Of a DNA stretch of 64,000 nt, positions 46,930-56,810 are shown in pieces. This DNA comes from Tildeniella torsiva UHER 1998/13D (GTDB lineage Bacteria; Cyanobacteriota; Cyanobacteriia; Phormidesmidales; Phormidesmidaceae), in assembly GCA_019358835.1 (NCBI GenBank), contig JAHHIH010000009.1, positions 62,001 to 126,000 of the forward strand, written 5' to 3'. The position numbers were made by a program, and so were the translations under genes. Within the stretch, counting starts at the first letter, position 1. The number at the start of each line of letters is the position of its first letter. Under the pieces are notes generated by a model, which saw only the letters and a list, made by a program, of their open reading frames with translations, did not search any database and was not told the DNA's origin.

Positions 46930-48123
46930 ATGCTCACCCTGCAAACTAGCCCCACGGCCCCGACTTACGATCAGCTCCAGGCTACGCGGCAGCGCATCGA
47001 AGCCTACGTCCAAACGATCGCCGCCCGTCCCGACCGGCGAGATGGCGCTTTTCCCTACTACCTGTTTCATGAGGCGGGCACTCCAGTCAAGGGCACTGTC
47101 TTGATGTTCCACGGGTTTAGCGCCAAACCCCACCAGATGTCGCGCCTGGCCGACTATCTGTTTCGCAACGGCTTCAACGTTTACCAGGCCACCCTGGCGG
47201 GTCATGCCTATGTCAACCCCGACCAAAACTGGCCCCAGGTTGACCTCAAGCCCGAGATTTTAGTGCCCCTGCGGGAAAAAGTGAACGCCGACCCGGTGCT
47301 GCAACATTTTCTCGCCAACCTGGCGGCCTCGGGCGAGGGTGCCACCACCCCTTCCCCCGTCCAAATGGTCGGGCTGATGGCCCGCCTCAGCAAGCTAGAA
47401 CCCCGCCTGCTGGATATTATTGCCGCGATCGAGCGCGACAACGACCCCGACTTTGACCGCTATTTTGTGTCGTCTCACCTGGCCTACCTAAGCGATGCCC
47501 AGGCTCGTCTGGCCGAGCTAGAGGCGTTGCCTGGCCCCGTCTACACTGTAGGCCTATCCGTCGGTGGGGCTGTGGCCCTGGCCCTGGGGGCCAAAAACCC
47601 CCAGCGGGTTGCCAAAGTGGTGGCCTTTGCGCCGCTGCTAGAGGTGTATGGCGGAGCAACCCGCGAGCGCTACATCAACCTAGCTGGCCCATTGGATGTC
47701 AAAGAATTTGGCTGGGATGAACTGCGGTTTCCGCTGGGCTGTTTTACCGCCGCCAATCGGTTTGGCGCGTTTGTGCAAAGCAAAGACAACATTGCGGCCC
47801 TGCGCCCCCAGCCCACGCTGATGATTTTGACCGAAAACGAAGACGCTGCTGACCTGCAAACCAACCAAAAATTCGCGCAGTCTCTCAGTCAGGCCTCACT
47901 ATTCAAGCGCTATGGCAACCATTACCAATACACCTTCCCCAGCGAGGCTCTGGTACCTCACCCCATGGTTGACCCGCTGGAGGTGAGCCAAAACATGGGC
48001 AATGACTACTGGAAGCCCATGTACCAGGAGGTGTTTCGCTTTTTAACCGAAACTGAATTCAACAGCGGCAGTTTAGAACAGATCAACGAAGTCTCCGGCT
48101 TGCCACCAGTGCCGCAGATTTAG
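46930..48123 (+). CDS. Alpha/beta hydrolase
   Basis: 397 residues. The oxyanion/HG motif VLMFHGFSAKPHQM and nucleophile elbow VGLSVGGAVAL (Ser in GLSVG) define the fold. LMILTENEDAAD supplies a plausible acid, and NHYQYTFPSEALVPHPMVDP a His, so the catalytic triad could be complete. There is no signal peptide. Substrate unknown; esterase or lipase-like activity is possible. It lies 65 bp after narM on the same strand and may share its transcript. Confidence 0.85.
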   Translation: MLTLQTSPTAPTYDQLQATRQRIEAYVQTIAARPDRRDGAFPYYLFHEAGTPVKGTVLMFHGFSAKPHQMSRLADYLFRNGFNVYQATLAGHAYVNPDQNWPQVDLKPEILVPLREKVNADPVLQHFLANLAASGEGATTPSPVQMVGLMARLSKLEPRLLDIIAAIERDNDPDFDRYFVSSHLAYLSDAQARLAELEALPGPVYTVGLSVGGAVALALGAKNPQRVAKVVAFAPLLEVYGGATRERYINLAGPLDVKEFGWDELRFPLGCFTAANRFGAFVQSKDNIAALRPQPTLMILTENEDAADLQTNQKFAQSLSQASLFKRYGNHYQYTFPSEALVPHPMVDPLEVSQNMGNDYWKPMYQEVFRFLTETEFNSGSLEQINEVSGLPPVPQI

Positions 48124-48242
48124 CCATCGGCCCCTGAATTTTATTTGGCTGGTATGTGAAGAACTTCATGCATGGGCAAGATTGATTGCAAGGGAGCAGA
48201 GCGCTATACCAAATCCTGCTTGTTTACCCCCGGTTCCTGAGA

Positions 48243-48311
48243 GGTGCATTGCGTCTAATCAAAGCGATCGAGGCGTTGCCGGACGTGATTATAGCCGCGA
48301 ATGCACCCTAC
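48243..48311. mobile_element. MITE-like repeat, copy 1
   Basis: GGTGCATTGC at the left and CCGCGAATGCACCCTAC at the right form imperfect terminal inverted repeats (GGTGCATT/AATGCACC). The interior of about 40 bases is unlike copy 2 at 57919-57983. Non-coding, in the gap before yhhQ. The remainder of 48124-48469 shows no gene. Confidence 0.65.
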
Positions 48312-48469
48312 GGTTATGCCTTGTGAGAATCGGGGTTATGTGATTCTGATTTGGTATAGGACGTTTCGCTGCCGGGAAGTCCTTTGGTTAGGGACTTGCC
48401 TCAGCAGGTGTCTTAATCAACTGGACATTGCCATATCAGTTCAGTCTATTAGCACTTACTTTTGTTCAG

Positions 48470-49288
48470 TCAATCTTGCTCGCGGCTAACCAGGTTAGGG
48501 GGCTTTGACTTGGCAATGGGGGATTCTAGGCCGAGATAATCCGATAGCCAAAATACGCAGAGGTAAAACGGCCCCGTGTCGAGCAGGGCGGCTACCAGCT
48601 TAAATGTGTAGCCGTAGCCCATAAAGCGAATCAGCTGGGGCCATAGCTCCTGGCCTACATCGATGGGCAGCGCCCCGGCAAGAAAGTGGGTAATTAGCAC
48701 TACGGTGATGGTATCGACCAGCTGGCTAATGAGGGTAGAGCCGTTGTTGCGCAGCCACAGGTGCTTGCCGTTGGTCAGCTCTTTCCAAAAGTGAAACAGG
48801 TAGACATCGACAAACTGGGCCATCAGGTAGGCCAGCATGGAGGCCGCCACTGCCCCAAAGGTGAGGTTTCGAATTTCAAAGAACACTGGCAGTCGCCCGG
48901 CGGCATCGCGCAGTAGCTCGCCCGTGGCGGGGTCGGTGGTCTCAAACCCCGGCAGCACGCCCCCTAGCCAGACGATGAACAACACCCACAGATTGAGCAG
49001 CAACCCTACCCAAACCACCTGGTTAGCCCGCTTTTTGCCGTAGAGTTCTGAGATTAGGTCGGTGCAGAGAAAGGTCAGGGGATAGGGCAGCACCCCCACC
49101 GCCACCGTGACGGCAAAATCGCCCCAGGTAAAGATATTGACAAACCGGCTAATGCCGAGAATGTTGAGCATGCCCAGGGTGCCGAGGAACAGCCCTCCTA
49201 GCACCAAAAACACCACTTCGCGGCGGGTTTGCAGATACTCTGGCACCGGGCCGTAGAGCGGCGTAGAGGCTGAAAGCTCTGGTTTCAT
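48470..49288 (-). CDS. Queuosine precursor transporter (YhhQ family)
   Basis: 272 residues from ATG 49288; a TTG at 49321 is rejected. It is a multi-helix membrane protein: VVFLVLGGLFLGTLGMLNIL, then AVTVAVGVLPYPLTFLCTDL with SELYGKKRANQVVWVGL, which is the VUT/YhhQ signature. QFVDVYLFHFWKELTNGKHL and STLISQLVDTITVVLITHFL follow. The family imports preQ0 or preQ1 for tRNA queuosine. An insertion around residues 110-130 (GFETTDPATGELL) is a soluble loop. It lies 71 bp downstream of fmt and could be in the same unit. Confidence 0.87.
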   Translation of the reverse strand: MKPELSASTPLYGPVPEYLQTRREVVFLVLGGLFLGTLGMLNILGISRFVNIFTWGDFAVTVAVGVLPYPLTFLCTDLISELYGKKRANQVVWVGLLLNLWVLFIVWLGGVLPGFETTDPATGELLRDAAGRLPVFFEIRNLTFGAVAASMLAYLMAQFVDVYLFHFWKELTNGKHLWLRNNGSTLISQLVDTITVVLITHFLAGALPIDVGQELWPQLIRFMGYGYTFKLVAALLDTGPFYLCVFWLSDYLGLESPIAKSKPPNLVSREQD

Positions 49289-49359
49289 CGGTGATTTATC
49301 TCTGGGGAAAGGATGACCCAAACGCTCCTAGCTTACCAATTGAGTTTGAGATGGGTGGA

Positions 49360-50367
49360 CTAGCCAAGGGATTCCCCGATTTGCAGGCGGCTGCCGTTGA
49401 CGAAATCGGCTCCGCTCTGGGCCTGCTTGCCGCTGGGTTTGACCTGGCGCAACAGCAGCAGCCCGTCGCCGGTCTGTACTAGGGGGCCTTGGCCCTTGAT
49501 CAATCCCACAATGGTGCCGGGGAGAGGATTTTGCTGGGTGGAGGCTGCGATCGCCCCCTCCACTGCCTCCCGCATAGCCACCAACTCGGAAGGCAGTTCT
49601 GCCCAGTAGGGCGCTCCCACAGGAGCCGTCGCCATGACCTTCAACGGCTGCCCGCGAAAGGTAGTGACGCAGTTGGGGTAGAAGCCGCGCACCTGGTTGT
49701 GGAGTGCGATCGCCGTCTTCCCCCAGTCCAACTCAAAATCCTCTTTTTGAATCAGCGGCGCGTAGGTGGCCAGGGCCTCATCCTGGGGTACTGGGCTGAG
49801 CAGTCCATTCGCCAGACCGTGCAGGGTCTCTACCAGTAAATCGGCGCACTGGTGAGCCAGGGCCGTCGCTACCTCCCCGGCAGTATCCAGCAGGCCAATG
49901 GGCAGGGATGACTTGAGCAGCATGTCGCCGGTATCCATGCCCAGGTTCATTAGCATGGTGGTCATGCCGGTGACGGTGTCGCCGGTGACGATGCACCACT
50001 GAATCGGGGCCGCGCCTCGGTAGGCGGGCAGCAGCGAGCCATGGCCATTGATGCAGCCCAGCCGGGGCATATCAAGAATGCGCTGGGAGAGCAGCTGCCC
50101 GTAGGCCACCACCACAAAGGCATCGGCCTGGATAGCCTCTAGGGCGGTGAGGGTTGCCTCATCTTTTTTGATGCGGTTGGGTTGCAGAATAGAACAATTG
50201 GCCTGGAGGGCGACCTGTTTGACGGGCGAAGCATCCACCTGGCTGCCCCGGCCCCGGCGGCGATCGGGCTGGGTGACGACAGCGGCCACCTCAAAGCCCG
50301 GCTCGGCCAGCAGCCGTTGAAGACTGGGCACGGCGAACTGAGGTGTTCCAAAAAAGACTAGTCGCAT
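49360..50367 (-). CDS. fmt: Methionyl-tRNA formyltransferase
   Basis: 335 residues. [20 protein letters not shown] is the Fmt N-terminus. The catalytic region reads [20 protein letters not shown] (Asn-Gly-His then SLLP), and the Asp lies in [11 protein letters not shown]. The C-terminal OB-like domain ([20 protein letters not shown]) is present. It formylates initiator Met-tRNA. It begins 3 bp after the OmpA-family gene, so it is the last gene of a tightly packed leftward operon. Confidence 0.96.
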   Translation of the reverse strand: MRLVFFGTPQFAVPSLQRLLAEPGFEVAAVVTQPDRRRGRGSQVDASPVKQVALQANCSILQPNRIKKDEATLTALEAIQADAFVVVAYGQLLSQRILDMPRLGCINGHGSLLPAYRGAAPIQWCIVTGDTVTGMTTMLMNLGMDTGDMLLKSSLPIGLLDTAGEVATALAHQCADLLVETLHGLANGLLSPVPQDEALATYAPLIQKEDFELDWGKTAIALHNQVRGFYPNCVTTFRGQPLKVMATAPVGAPYWAELPSELVAMREAVEGAIAASTQQNPLPGTIVGLIKGQGPLVQTGDGLLLLRQVKPSGKQAQSGADFVNGSRLQIGESLG

Positions 50368-50370
50368 TGA

Positions 50371-51429
50371 TTAGCTACCGGGCACAATGCCAATTTCGAT
50401 CCGCTGGTTGCGCTGCTGGTCGGCGGCGGTGGTGCCCGCCGTGGTGGGCCGAGTCTGGCCGTAGCCCACCGGCACCCAGCGAATGCCGCCCCCCTCTAGC
50501 TGGGGCGTCAAATGCTGCTGCACCGCTACCGCCTGCTGTAGGGTGAGCTGGCTGGCCAGATCGGGCGAGGCGGCACCGTCGGTGTGGCTGCCCACCAGCA
50601 GCGTTGCGGCCCCGTAGCGACGCAGGTCGGAGGCAATGCTGTCGAGCAGCTGCTGGCCGGAGGGGGTCAAGGTGCTACCGCCTGGTTCAAACAGCAGGGC
50701 ACTGGGCAAGATGACGCGATCGCGCACCAGCGGGAAACGCGGTTCCTGGTAGGGCACCCGAGCTGCTGGTGCTGTCTCCGGCGATGGTTCAGCGGTGGGC
50801 GTCTCTGGTTCAGCAGGTGCAGGTGTCTCGTTGGCTGCCTCACCGCTGGCCGCATTATCGCGGGTACCAAGGCGCTGATCGAGGCGCTGCAAGCGGTCTT
50901 CGAGGGTTCCTGTGGGGGGCGTACCCACGGTGGTCTCTAGCTCGGCCAGGCGGGTATTGAGGCTGGCTAGGTCTTGGCGCAGGGCAGTGAGGTCGGTTTG
51001 GATGCGATCGCGCTCCTCGTCCGGCACAGGTGGCTCAGCCTCCGGTGCATCTGCAACGCCAGAAGATGCTGACGAAGAAGAATCCGGCGCTGGTGCTACT
51101 TCATCGACAACCCCATCAACCGGACCATCGCCCTGCCACCAGCGGGGCAGCTGCCGTAGTTTGCGCTGAGTCTGGCTGCCCTGACGCAGGATCACCTCCG
51201 TCAGCGGTGGCTCTGGATTGCGGGCGGGCCACGCCTGGGCCACCACCATGCCAACCAGCCAGCCCATGCTGACGCCAGCACCCAGCATAATTAGGCGCAC
51301 CACCAGAGTCCATAGCGCGTGCAGCCCTGCCCAACGACTGGGCTTAGGCGCAGGGGGAGGCGATACCGGGCGGGGAGACACCGGAGCAGGGTCTGAGGGC
51401 AACGGTGGCAGATCGGGGGAATCAGCCAT
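50371..51429 (-). CDS. OmpA-family protein with an N-terminal membrane anchor
   Basis: 352 residues. A Pro-rich cytosolic start precedes one transmembrane helix (about residues 38-66, LWTLVVRLIMLGAGVSMGWL). Then come a coiled coil (TDLTALRQDLASLNTRLAEL, about 140-185), a Pro/Glu/Ala linker and a C-terminal OmpA domain (about 230-352). In the latter, LLVGSHTDGAASPDLASQLT and VGYGQTRP, then QQRNQRIEI, match the peptidoglycan-binding consensus. The protein probably links inner membrane and cell wall. It is third in the DUF3038-DUF4335-OmpA-fmt unit. Confidence 0.88.
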   Translation of the reverse strand: MADSPDLPPLPSDPAPVSPRPVSPPPAPKPSRWAGLHALWTLVVRLIMLGAGVSMGWLVGMVVAQAWPARNPEPPLTEVILRQGSQTQRKLRQLPRWWQGDGPVDGVVDEVAPAPDSSSSASSGVADAPEAEPPVPDEERDRIQTDLTALRQDLASLNTRLAELETTVGTPPTGTLEDRLQRLDQRLGTRDNAASGEAANETPAPAEPETPTAEPSPETAPAARVPYQEPRFPLVRDRVILPSALLFEPGGSTLTPSGQQLLDSIASDLRRYGAATLLVGSHTDGAASPDLASQLTLQQAVAVQQHLTPQLEGGGIRWVPVGYGQTRPTTAGTTAADQQRNQRIEIGIVPGS

Positions 51430-51498
51430 GGTGCAGTGGGGCTAGAAACATCGGGCCAGCATCATTAGGGCATCGGCGGCGCAAGGTATAGGCTCACC

Positions 51499-52911
51499 CT
51501 ATTGGGGCCAGCCATCCCAGGGGTTTACTTCCAGCACACCGCTCTCGGTAAACACCACCTGAAAGTCTGCCTGATCGCCTGTGCTGTCGGCAGCGGTGAT
51601 TAGTCCGGGCAAGGGGGTCTCGCTCGCCAACAGACCAGCGGCAGCGTTGACGGGCTCGTAGCCTACGACATCCCCCGCCTCGGTCAGACGCACCCGAAAC
51701 CTCAGGGCCTCGCTGGTCGATAGGGGTTCTAGCTCAGCCAAGATGCTGTCGTAAAGGGTGCTGTTGAGTTCGCGAATGCGATCGCCATCGGTCACCTTCT
51801 GCTCTAGGCGGGGTAGCTCAGCGGCATTGGCCTCGGTGGGGGCCTCAGTGGGAGCCTCGGTGGGCTCTACCACCACCTCGCCGTCGGGGGTAAAGGTGGC
51901 AATAAATTGTGCCACTCGCTCCTGTACTGGTTCCGCGCCTGCCACCGGCACAAAGGTAAGTTCGGGCAGCGGGGTGTTATCGACCTCCTCTAGGGCCAGG
52001 TCGTTCTCGTAGCGGTAACCCAGAATATCGCCATTTTCAGAAACCGCCATGCGATAGGCCAGATCCCCGCTGGGACGGGGCGCGTTGGCCCAGGCCTCCT
52101 GTAATCGCTGGGTCACGTCAGACTGCAACAGGGCAATGGTGGCCGCGTCGGTAATCGCCGGGGCACCCTCAAGACGGTCTAAGTTATCCCCAGCGGGAGC
52201 CGGGTCGTCCCCAGCCGTTCCTGTGTCTTCACTGCCCGCCGCTTCAGCCGCTTGGGTATTGGGTTCCCCAGAGGGCGTGCTGGTTTGTGCCGGGGTTGAG
52301 GCCTCTGACTCAGGACGGCTGGGCTCGAACTTGGGTGGGGGCACAAAGAAGAGAGCCAGTCCGGCGGCAGCTAAAGCCGCTGCTCCCAAGGCAGGGGCAG
52401 CGGCCCGCTTTGCTATGGGTTCGGTAGGCCGCACCAGTCGCCGCGACACCGCCTGAAACTGGGCCTTCATATCGGGCAGTGTTTGGCTGTCGGCCAGCAG
52501 TTGATCGACCGCTTCCATCAGGTCATAAAACTGCACTGTGGTGAGCTGGATATCCAGCGGCGGCAGCGCGTTGACATCGTTAACGCGCTCACCCAGGGGC
52601 TGCTGCTGCACAATCAGGTGGTGGTGGTAGGGGAGATCGCCTGGCTTGATCTCCACCAGGGGGGGCGCTGCCCCCGTCGCTCTGGGGTAGGGCACGCCGC
52701 TGAGCAACTGCTGCCCGTAGCGGCTCACAGCGGTCACTAAACTGTCTAAAAATTCGCGCCCCCCGGCGAGGGTGGCATCGGTGGCACCTGGCAGGTGGCA
52801 CTCAGCGTTCATCAGCACCGCCATGGGCGATAGGGGGTCGTTGGCATCAGCGTTGAGCCCCTCTAAAACCAGGTTGCAGTGGGGCAGAGTATATTGCCGT
52901 TGAACGGTCAT
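51499..52911 (-). CDS. DUF4335 protein
   Basis: 470 residues. The N-terminal part (MTVQRQYTLPHCNLVLEGLN, CHLPGATDATLAGGREFLDS) matches cyanobacterial DUF4335. A hydrophobic helix (about residues 180-200, LGAAALAAAGLALFFVPPP) divides it from a Pro/Glu/Thr linker and a C-terminal region with two similar copies of a short beta-module: YRMAVSENGDILGYRYEN near 295 and FRVRLTEAGDVVGYEPVN near 425. Function unknown. Its ATG overlaps the TGA of the DUF3038 gene by 4 bases, so the two are translationally coupled. Confidence 0.88.
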   Translation of the reverse strand: MTVQRQYTLPHCNLVLEGLNADANDPLSPMAVLMNAECHLPGATDATLAGGREFLDSLVTAVSRYGQQLLSGVPYPRATGAAPPLVEIKPGDLPYHHHLIVQQQPLGERVNDVNALPPLDIQLTTVQFYDLMEAVDQLLADSQTLPDMKAQFQAVSRRLVRPTEPIAKRAAAPALGAAALAAAGLALFFVPPPKFEPSRPESEASTPAQTSTPSGEPNTQAAEAAGSEDTGTAGDDPAPAGDNLDRLEGAPAITDAATIALLQSDVTQRLQEAWANAPRPSGDLAYRMAVSENGDILGYRYENDLALEEVDNTPLPELTFVPVAGAEPVQERVAQFIATFTPDGEVVVEPTEAPTEAPTEANAAELPRLEQKVTDGDRIRELNSTLYDSILAELEPLSTSEALRFRVRLTEAGDVVGYEPVNAAAGLLASETPLPGLITAADSTGDQADFQVVFTESGVLEVNPWDGWPQ

Positions 52912-53513
52912 GACACTTCTCCGTCAAACAGGCTATTCCACAGGCGTTGGGGGCCGAGCACCCCAGCGCACAGCAGCAGTTCTTGCAAAAGCCCGAGGGC
53001 TAGCTCATCGAGCTTTTCGTCGGTGCTGTAGGCGATGACCCCGGCCCGGTGCGGGTTCATGCGGGCGCGAAAGTGGCTGCGAAAGCGGCTCAGATAGTCG
53101 GCCAAGCGAAAGTGGTGCTCGGGGGAGAGCTGCTTGTCGGCCAGCTGCTGGTAGCCCACCAGCAGCTGGCGCACCAGCACCGTCAGCCGCCGCGCCAGGG
53201 CGCAAATAATAATCACCAGCGCCTTGGCCTCTTCAATGTCTAGGGGACGGCGCTGGCTGTAGCGACGCATGGGGTTAGTGCCCCGCAGCAGCCATAGGTG
53301 TACCCGCCCCTTAACCAGCCCTTCTAGAGCCAGCTCGCGGGAGGTGGCCAGCATCGCTTCGCTGCCCCCTAGGTCAAGGGCTTCAATGGCCAGCAGCAGT
53401 AGGTCGAGCTGAATGCGCGCCCGGCGGGGGCATTCGTCGCTGGGCAGCCCTGGGTTGGTAAGGGTGTCGAGCACCATGGGCAACTGGGGAGCGGGCGGGC
53501 TATCTACTGGCAT
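52908..53513 (-). CDS. DUF3038 protein
   Basis: 201 residues, mostly helical. RARIQLDLLLLAIEALDLGG and SEAMLATSRELALEGLVKGR match DUF3038, a cyanobacterial family of unknown function that is typically encoded beside DUF4335. There is no signal or membrane helix. The last four bases overlap the DUF4335 start (ATGA). It is the first gene of the leftward unit ending in fmt. Confidence 0.88.
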   Translation of the reverse strand: MPVDSPPAPQLPMVLDTLTNPGLPSDECPRRARIQLDLLLLAIEALDLGGSEAMLATSRELALEGLVKGRVHLWLLRGTNPMRRYSQRRPLDIEEAKALVIIICALARRLTVLVRQLLVGYQQLADKQLSPEHHFRLADYLSRFRSHFRARMNPHRAGVIAYSTDEKLDELALGLLQELLLCAGVLGPQRLWNSLFDGEVS

Positions 53514-53697
53514 GCAGCTTTTAGGGTTAATACGAACAGCATTCTATCAAAACACAGTTAGGTGCCGCCCGTCCGGAGAGATTGCCGAACTACGGTCGTT
53601 AAAATGAGCGTTTATGGTAGTCCATCGTGGGAGCGGGAAAACAACCCATCCCCCTGAGAGACCTATCCTTTCACACGTCTTCTCGCCCAGGCAGAGT

Positions 53698-56136
53698 CTA
53701 ATTCACATCGGCTAACTTATTCATGCCCTGGATGTACCATTTGCCATCCTGGCGTACCAGGTCGTACTGCATTTTCAGGGTGTCGTCGTAGGCGGCATCG
53801 GCATTTTCGACGCCGAACTCAAACAGCTTGGCCTTTTCAGAGACCACGGCGATCGCCTGCAAACTGTCGGCAGTTGGGTCATCGGGGGTTACCGACTCAA
53901 TCTCGACGTTGTGCTCGTATTCCCAGTACCAGCTTTCTTGGGTGGCGGCATCGGCCCGGCGAGTCCACTGGGTGAGCACTGGCTCTAGCAAAATGTCGTC
54001 GAGGCGATCGCCCTGGTAGCTTTCGCCCAGTGCCCCGCGCTTGATCTCCAGCCATTCGTTAATCACCCGACTGGCCATGTCGTTGACGCCAATCTCGCTG
54101 GGGGCAGGGGGCGCTTCTGGAATTTCAAAGGCGGGCTGATCGACGCGAATGGCCAAGGGCTGTCCCGAAATTCTAGGGCCGCTAAAGGCCCCGGTTACCC
54201 AGCCCAGCGCTCGCATGGTGCCAAAGCCCAAAATTCCCACCCCTAAAACGCCCGCCGCTCCCACTAAGGCCAGCCGTCCCCAGTTGGGGGCAGCCCCGCG
54301 ACTGCGCCGCCCCGAAGCCATGGCGGGCGACAGCGCCTGTCCGGGCGCTAGGGTAGCTGGGGTCGGGGTTGGGGGCCGTCGTTCAGGCCCTGGCTTAGTC
54401 GGTGCTTCGCTTCCCGGTGCGGTCATTTTGCCGTCGGGGGATAGCTGGGCGACCCGCTCGGCCACGGAGAGATCGTCCTCATCCCCCTGGCCACTGGGAA
54501 ACTCCAGGTCGGAGGCGTTTCCGGCCAATCCGTTGGCCCAGGGCTGGGGCTGACTGGGGCGGCCTTTGCCGTTGCGAGCCTGGGCCGTTCGAGGGTAGGC
54601 CCCGTTGCCGTTGCTGCCGTAGCCGCCCGGAGCAGATGCGGGGGCGCTACGGCGGGGAGCGGCAGCCGGGTTTGGCATGGTGGGTGCGCCAATCGGCAAC
54701 GAGCCTTCAACCGTGGGAAACTGAGTCGCCGAAAATTGGGATGCCCCAGCAGCGGCGGTCAGCGGAGCCTGGGCAGATTGGGGAGGCTGCCCTAGGGAGT
54801 GCGCTTCCGATCGCAACTCTGTGCCCGAACCGGCAGGCATGGTTTCGAGGTAGGCCTGTACCTGGGCGTCGGCAAAGTAGTCCTTGAGGGTGGCCTCCTG
54901 ATCTTTAAAGTCGCGAAAGTGGGGAAACAGCTCGTCTTTGAGCCAGCGCTCGGCGTAGAGGCACAGCCCCGGCAGCAGGTCGGGCGACTGGCGCGAGTGC
55001 TCACGAATGTAGGCGAGGGGCTCATACTCCTGGCTCATCTCCAGGGCGCGGTTGGCCTCCTCGGTCTGGCCCAGCAGCAGGGCACACACCGCCTGCTCTA
55101 GGTGGACGTCTTGCTGGGCTCCCAGGCGCAGCAGCAGCTGCTTGGCGCGGCGCACCAGGGCGGGCTGGTGGCGGGCAAACCCTCGGGCCAGCAGGGCGTA
55201 GACGGTCAGATAGGTGGCCACCGGGGAAGGGCGGCGGGCCTCGTGCTCAAACAGCTCCTGCTGCTCGCTGGCGGTGAGATAGTCGCGCAGCTGCTGAATA
55301 AACCGCAGAAAGTCGTCGATCGCCAGGCCAGAGAGGTCATCCTCGCTGCCCTCAATGCCGCCTCGGTCTTCCAGCATGGTCTTGAGCAGCTTGAGCCCCT
55401 GGCGGCGCTCGCGGGTCTGGTCGAGGGGGCGGGCCAGCAGCTCTAGCACCCGGTAGGGGCGCAGCTTGTACAGCTCGGTTTGAATCTCAGCCCGAATTGC
55501 GGGGAAGTGGTTGCCTCGGGCCAGCAGCTCGTGGCCGGTTTGCAGCGACTCGGCGGCAATTTCGTACTGGCGCTGCTGCCACTGCTCGCGGCCCAGCTCT
55601 AGGCAGGCCAGGGCCAGGGTGAGCACCACGTCGTCTTGAGCGGGTTCGGGGGTGGCCAGACCGCCGCTGGCGTAGGGGTTAACCAGCTGGGGCTGACCCA
55701 GCTGGAGCACCTGCTCGTACTCGCCCAGCTCCAGCAAGAGCAGCAGCGCCCCGACCAGCTGGTCGCTCTCAATCTCAATTTTAGAACTCTGGGCCTCGCT
55801 ACCGCCGGGCTCGGTGGCCAGCGATCGGAGCGCCGCTTCCCCAGCATCGGCACTCACCTCTAGGCCGGGAATACGTGCCTCGGGCAAGGGCTCGGAGGCC
55901 ATATCGACGGTGTAGGCGTTGGCGAGAAACTTGCTGTCGTAGTCGCGGCGGCGATCGCGGTCAGACAGAACGGTATAGGCTTCGTCGATGAGCTGCTTGC
56001 GGGCCTCAATGGCGGCGGTGGAGAATTCGCGCCGGGGCAGCTGCAAGCCGCGATCGCGGTGGGCCTGCTTCAGCTGGTCGGCGGTCGCCTGAATCGGTAA
56101 CCCCAGAATTCGGTAGTAGTCTAACGGAATTTGCAC
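53698..56136 (-). CDS. ftn2: Cell division protein Ftn2/ZipN (ARC6 homologue)
   Basis: 812 residues. The N-terminal J-like domain (LDYYRILGLPIQATADQLKQ) lacks the HPD tripeptide of true DnaJ, as in Ftn2/ARC6. A long helical part follows (about 90-420), then a disordered Pro/Gly/Ser region, one transmembrane helix (about 617-640, LALVGAAGVLGVGILGFGTM) and the C-terminal IMS/ARC6 domain (ASRVINEWLEIKRGALGESY, LLEPVLTQWTRRADAATQES, YDLVRQDGKWYIQGMNKLAD). It stabilises FtsZ at the membrane and binds divisome proteins. The start is GTG 56136. Confidence 0.93.
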   Translation of the reverse strand: MQIPLDYYRILGLPIQATADQLKQAHRDRGLQLPRREFSTAAIEARKQLIDEAYTVLSDRDRRRDYDSKFLANAYTVDMASEPLPEARIPGLEVSADAGEAALRSLATEPGGSEAQSSKIEIESDQLVGALLLLLELGEYEQVLQLGQPQLVNPYASGGLATPEPAQDDVVLTLALACLELGREQWQQRQYEIAAESLQTGHELLARGNHFPAIRAEIQTELYKLRPYRVLELLARPLDQTRERRQGLKLLKTMLEDRGGIEGSEDDLSGLAIDDFLRFIQQLRDYLTASEQQELFEHEARRPSPVATYLTVYALLARGFARHQPALVRRAKQLLLRLGAQQDVHLEQAVCALLLGQTEEANRALEMSQEYEPLAYIREHSRQSPDLLPGLCLYAERWLKDELFPHFRDFKDQEATLKDYFADAQVQAYLETMPAGSGTELRSEAHSLGQPPQSAQAPLTAAAGASQFSATQFPTVEGSLPIGAPTMPNPAAAPRRSAPASAPGGYGSNGNGAYPRTAQARNGKGRPSQPQPWANGLAGNASDLEFPSGQGDEDDLSVAERVAQLSPDGKMTAPGSEAPTKPGPERRPPTPTPATLAPGQALSPAMASGRRSRGAAPNWGRLALVGAAGVLGVGILGFGTMRALGWVTGAFSGPRISGQPLAIRVDQPAFEIPEAPPAPSEIGVNDMASRVINEWLEIKRGALGESYQGDRLDDILLEPVLTQWTRRADAATQESWYWEYEHNVEIESVTPDDPTADSLQAIAVVSEKAKLFEFGVENADAAYDDTLKMQYDLVRQDGKWYIQGMNKLADVN

Positions 56137-56810
56137 AGCTCACGTCCCCAACGGCGAATTCACTCGAATAGTATCCAAAAAGATTTATTGCGGACTGTTT
56201 AAACCGCCGAACTTTTACCCCAGGGCTCAACTGCCCCTGCCTCCAACGCCCCTGGCACTGCATTCATGGGTTCTAGCCATTGTCTCAACCCACGGTCTCC
56301 CCAGACTGTGCCACCCTGTAGCCTACCAGCTCCGGGAAATAGCTACACCCTATCGCGTTTGCCCCAAAAGCAGAGCAAAAGTGAAGTTTATAACACATGC
56401 CTGTCGCCGCTGCCAGGTATCCCGGTGACCCTTGACCAAAACCGCTGATGTCTTCTAGTTTCCGTCCGCCTCTAAATTTAATTCTCTGGCTTGGGATTAA
56501 ATCAGCTAACGGTCTGCCTCCTTCGAGTTAACCCCAGGGCATTGACGGCAAAGGAAAGTACAGTCCATCCGGTTTTAAAGATTGAATAAAGCTCTCGCTC
56601 CGCTCCCAGACCGCCCAGCAGCCGGTAGAGAGATTGAGAGAACGGGCCGCCGATCGCACCAGCTTGGCCCAACGGCCAAACCGGGCACCGTTGCCCCGCA
56701 GCCCGGTCGGTATGATGAAGGGCATATCCCCGTCGGGTCTCTGCCCAAGGGGGGATACTTTTCGGTATAGTCAAATGTTGGACATCGCGGCGTAGGACCC
56801 AGCAAAACCC
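56137..56810. other. Long intergenic region between ftn2 and pdhA
   Basis: 674 bases. It must hold the divergent promoters of ftn2 and pdhA. A small minus-strand ORF candidate is listed separately. A possible pdhA promoter lies near 56755-56775 (GATACTTTTCGGTATAGT). No known RNA was recognised, though the length leaves room for one. Confidence 0.45.
56528..56725 (-). CDS. Candidate 65-residue protein
   Basis: ATG 56725 opens a frame whose product (FGRWAKLVRSAARSLNLSTG, later LKPDGLYFPLPSMPWG) has even, GC-rich third positions and no low-complexity runs. Only a weak GGGG precedes the start, and no terminator follows. No family is recognised, so this could be chance. Confidence 0.3.
   Translation of the reverse strand: MPFIIPTGLRGNGARFGRWAKLVRSAARSLNLSTGCWAVWERSESFIQSLKPDGLYFPLPSMPWG

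Noticed and set aside
48301-48489. 62-codon plus-strand frame before yhhQ
   Set aside because: It begins inside a MITE-like repeat, ends within the convergent yhhQ gene and has no recognisable features.
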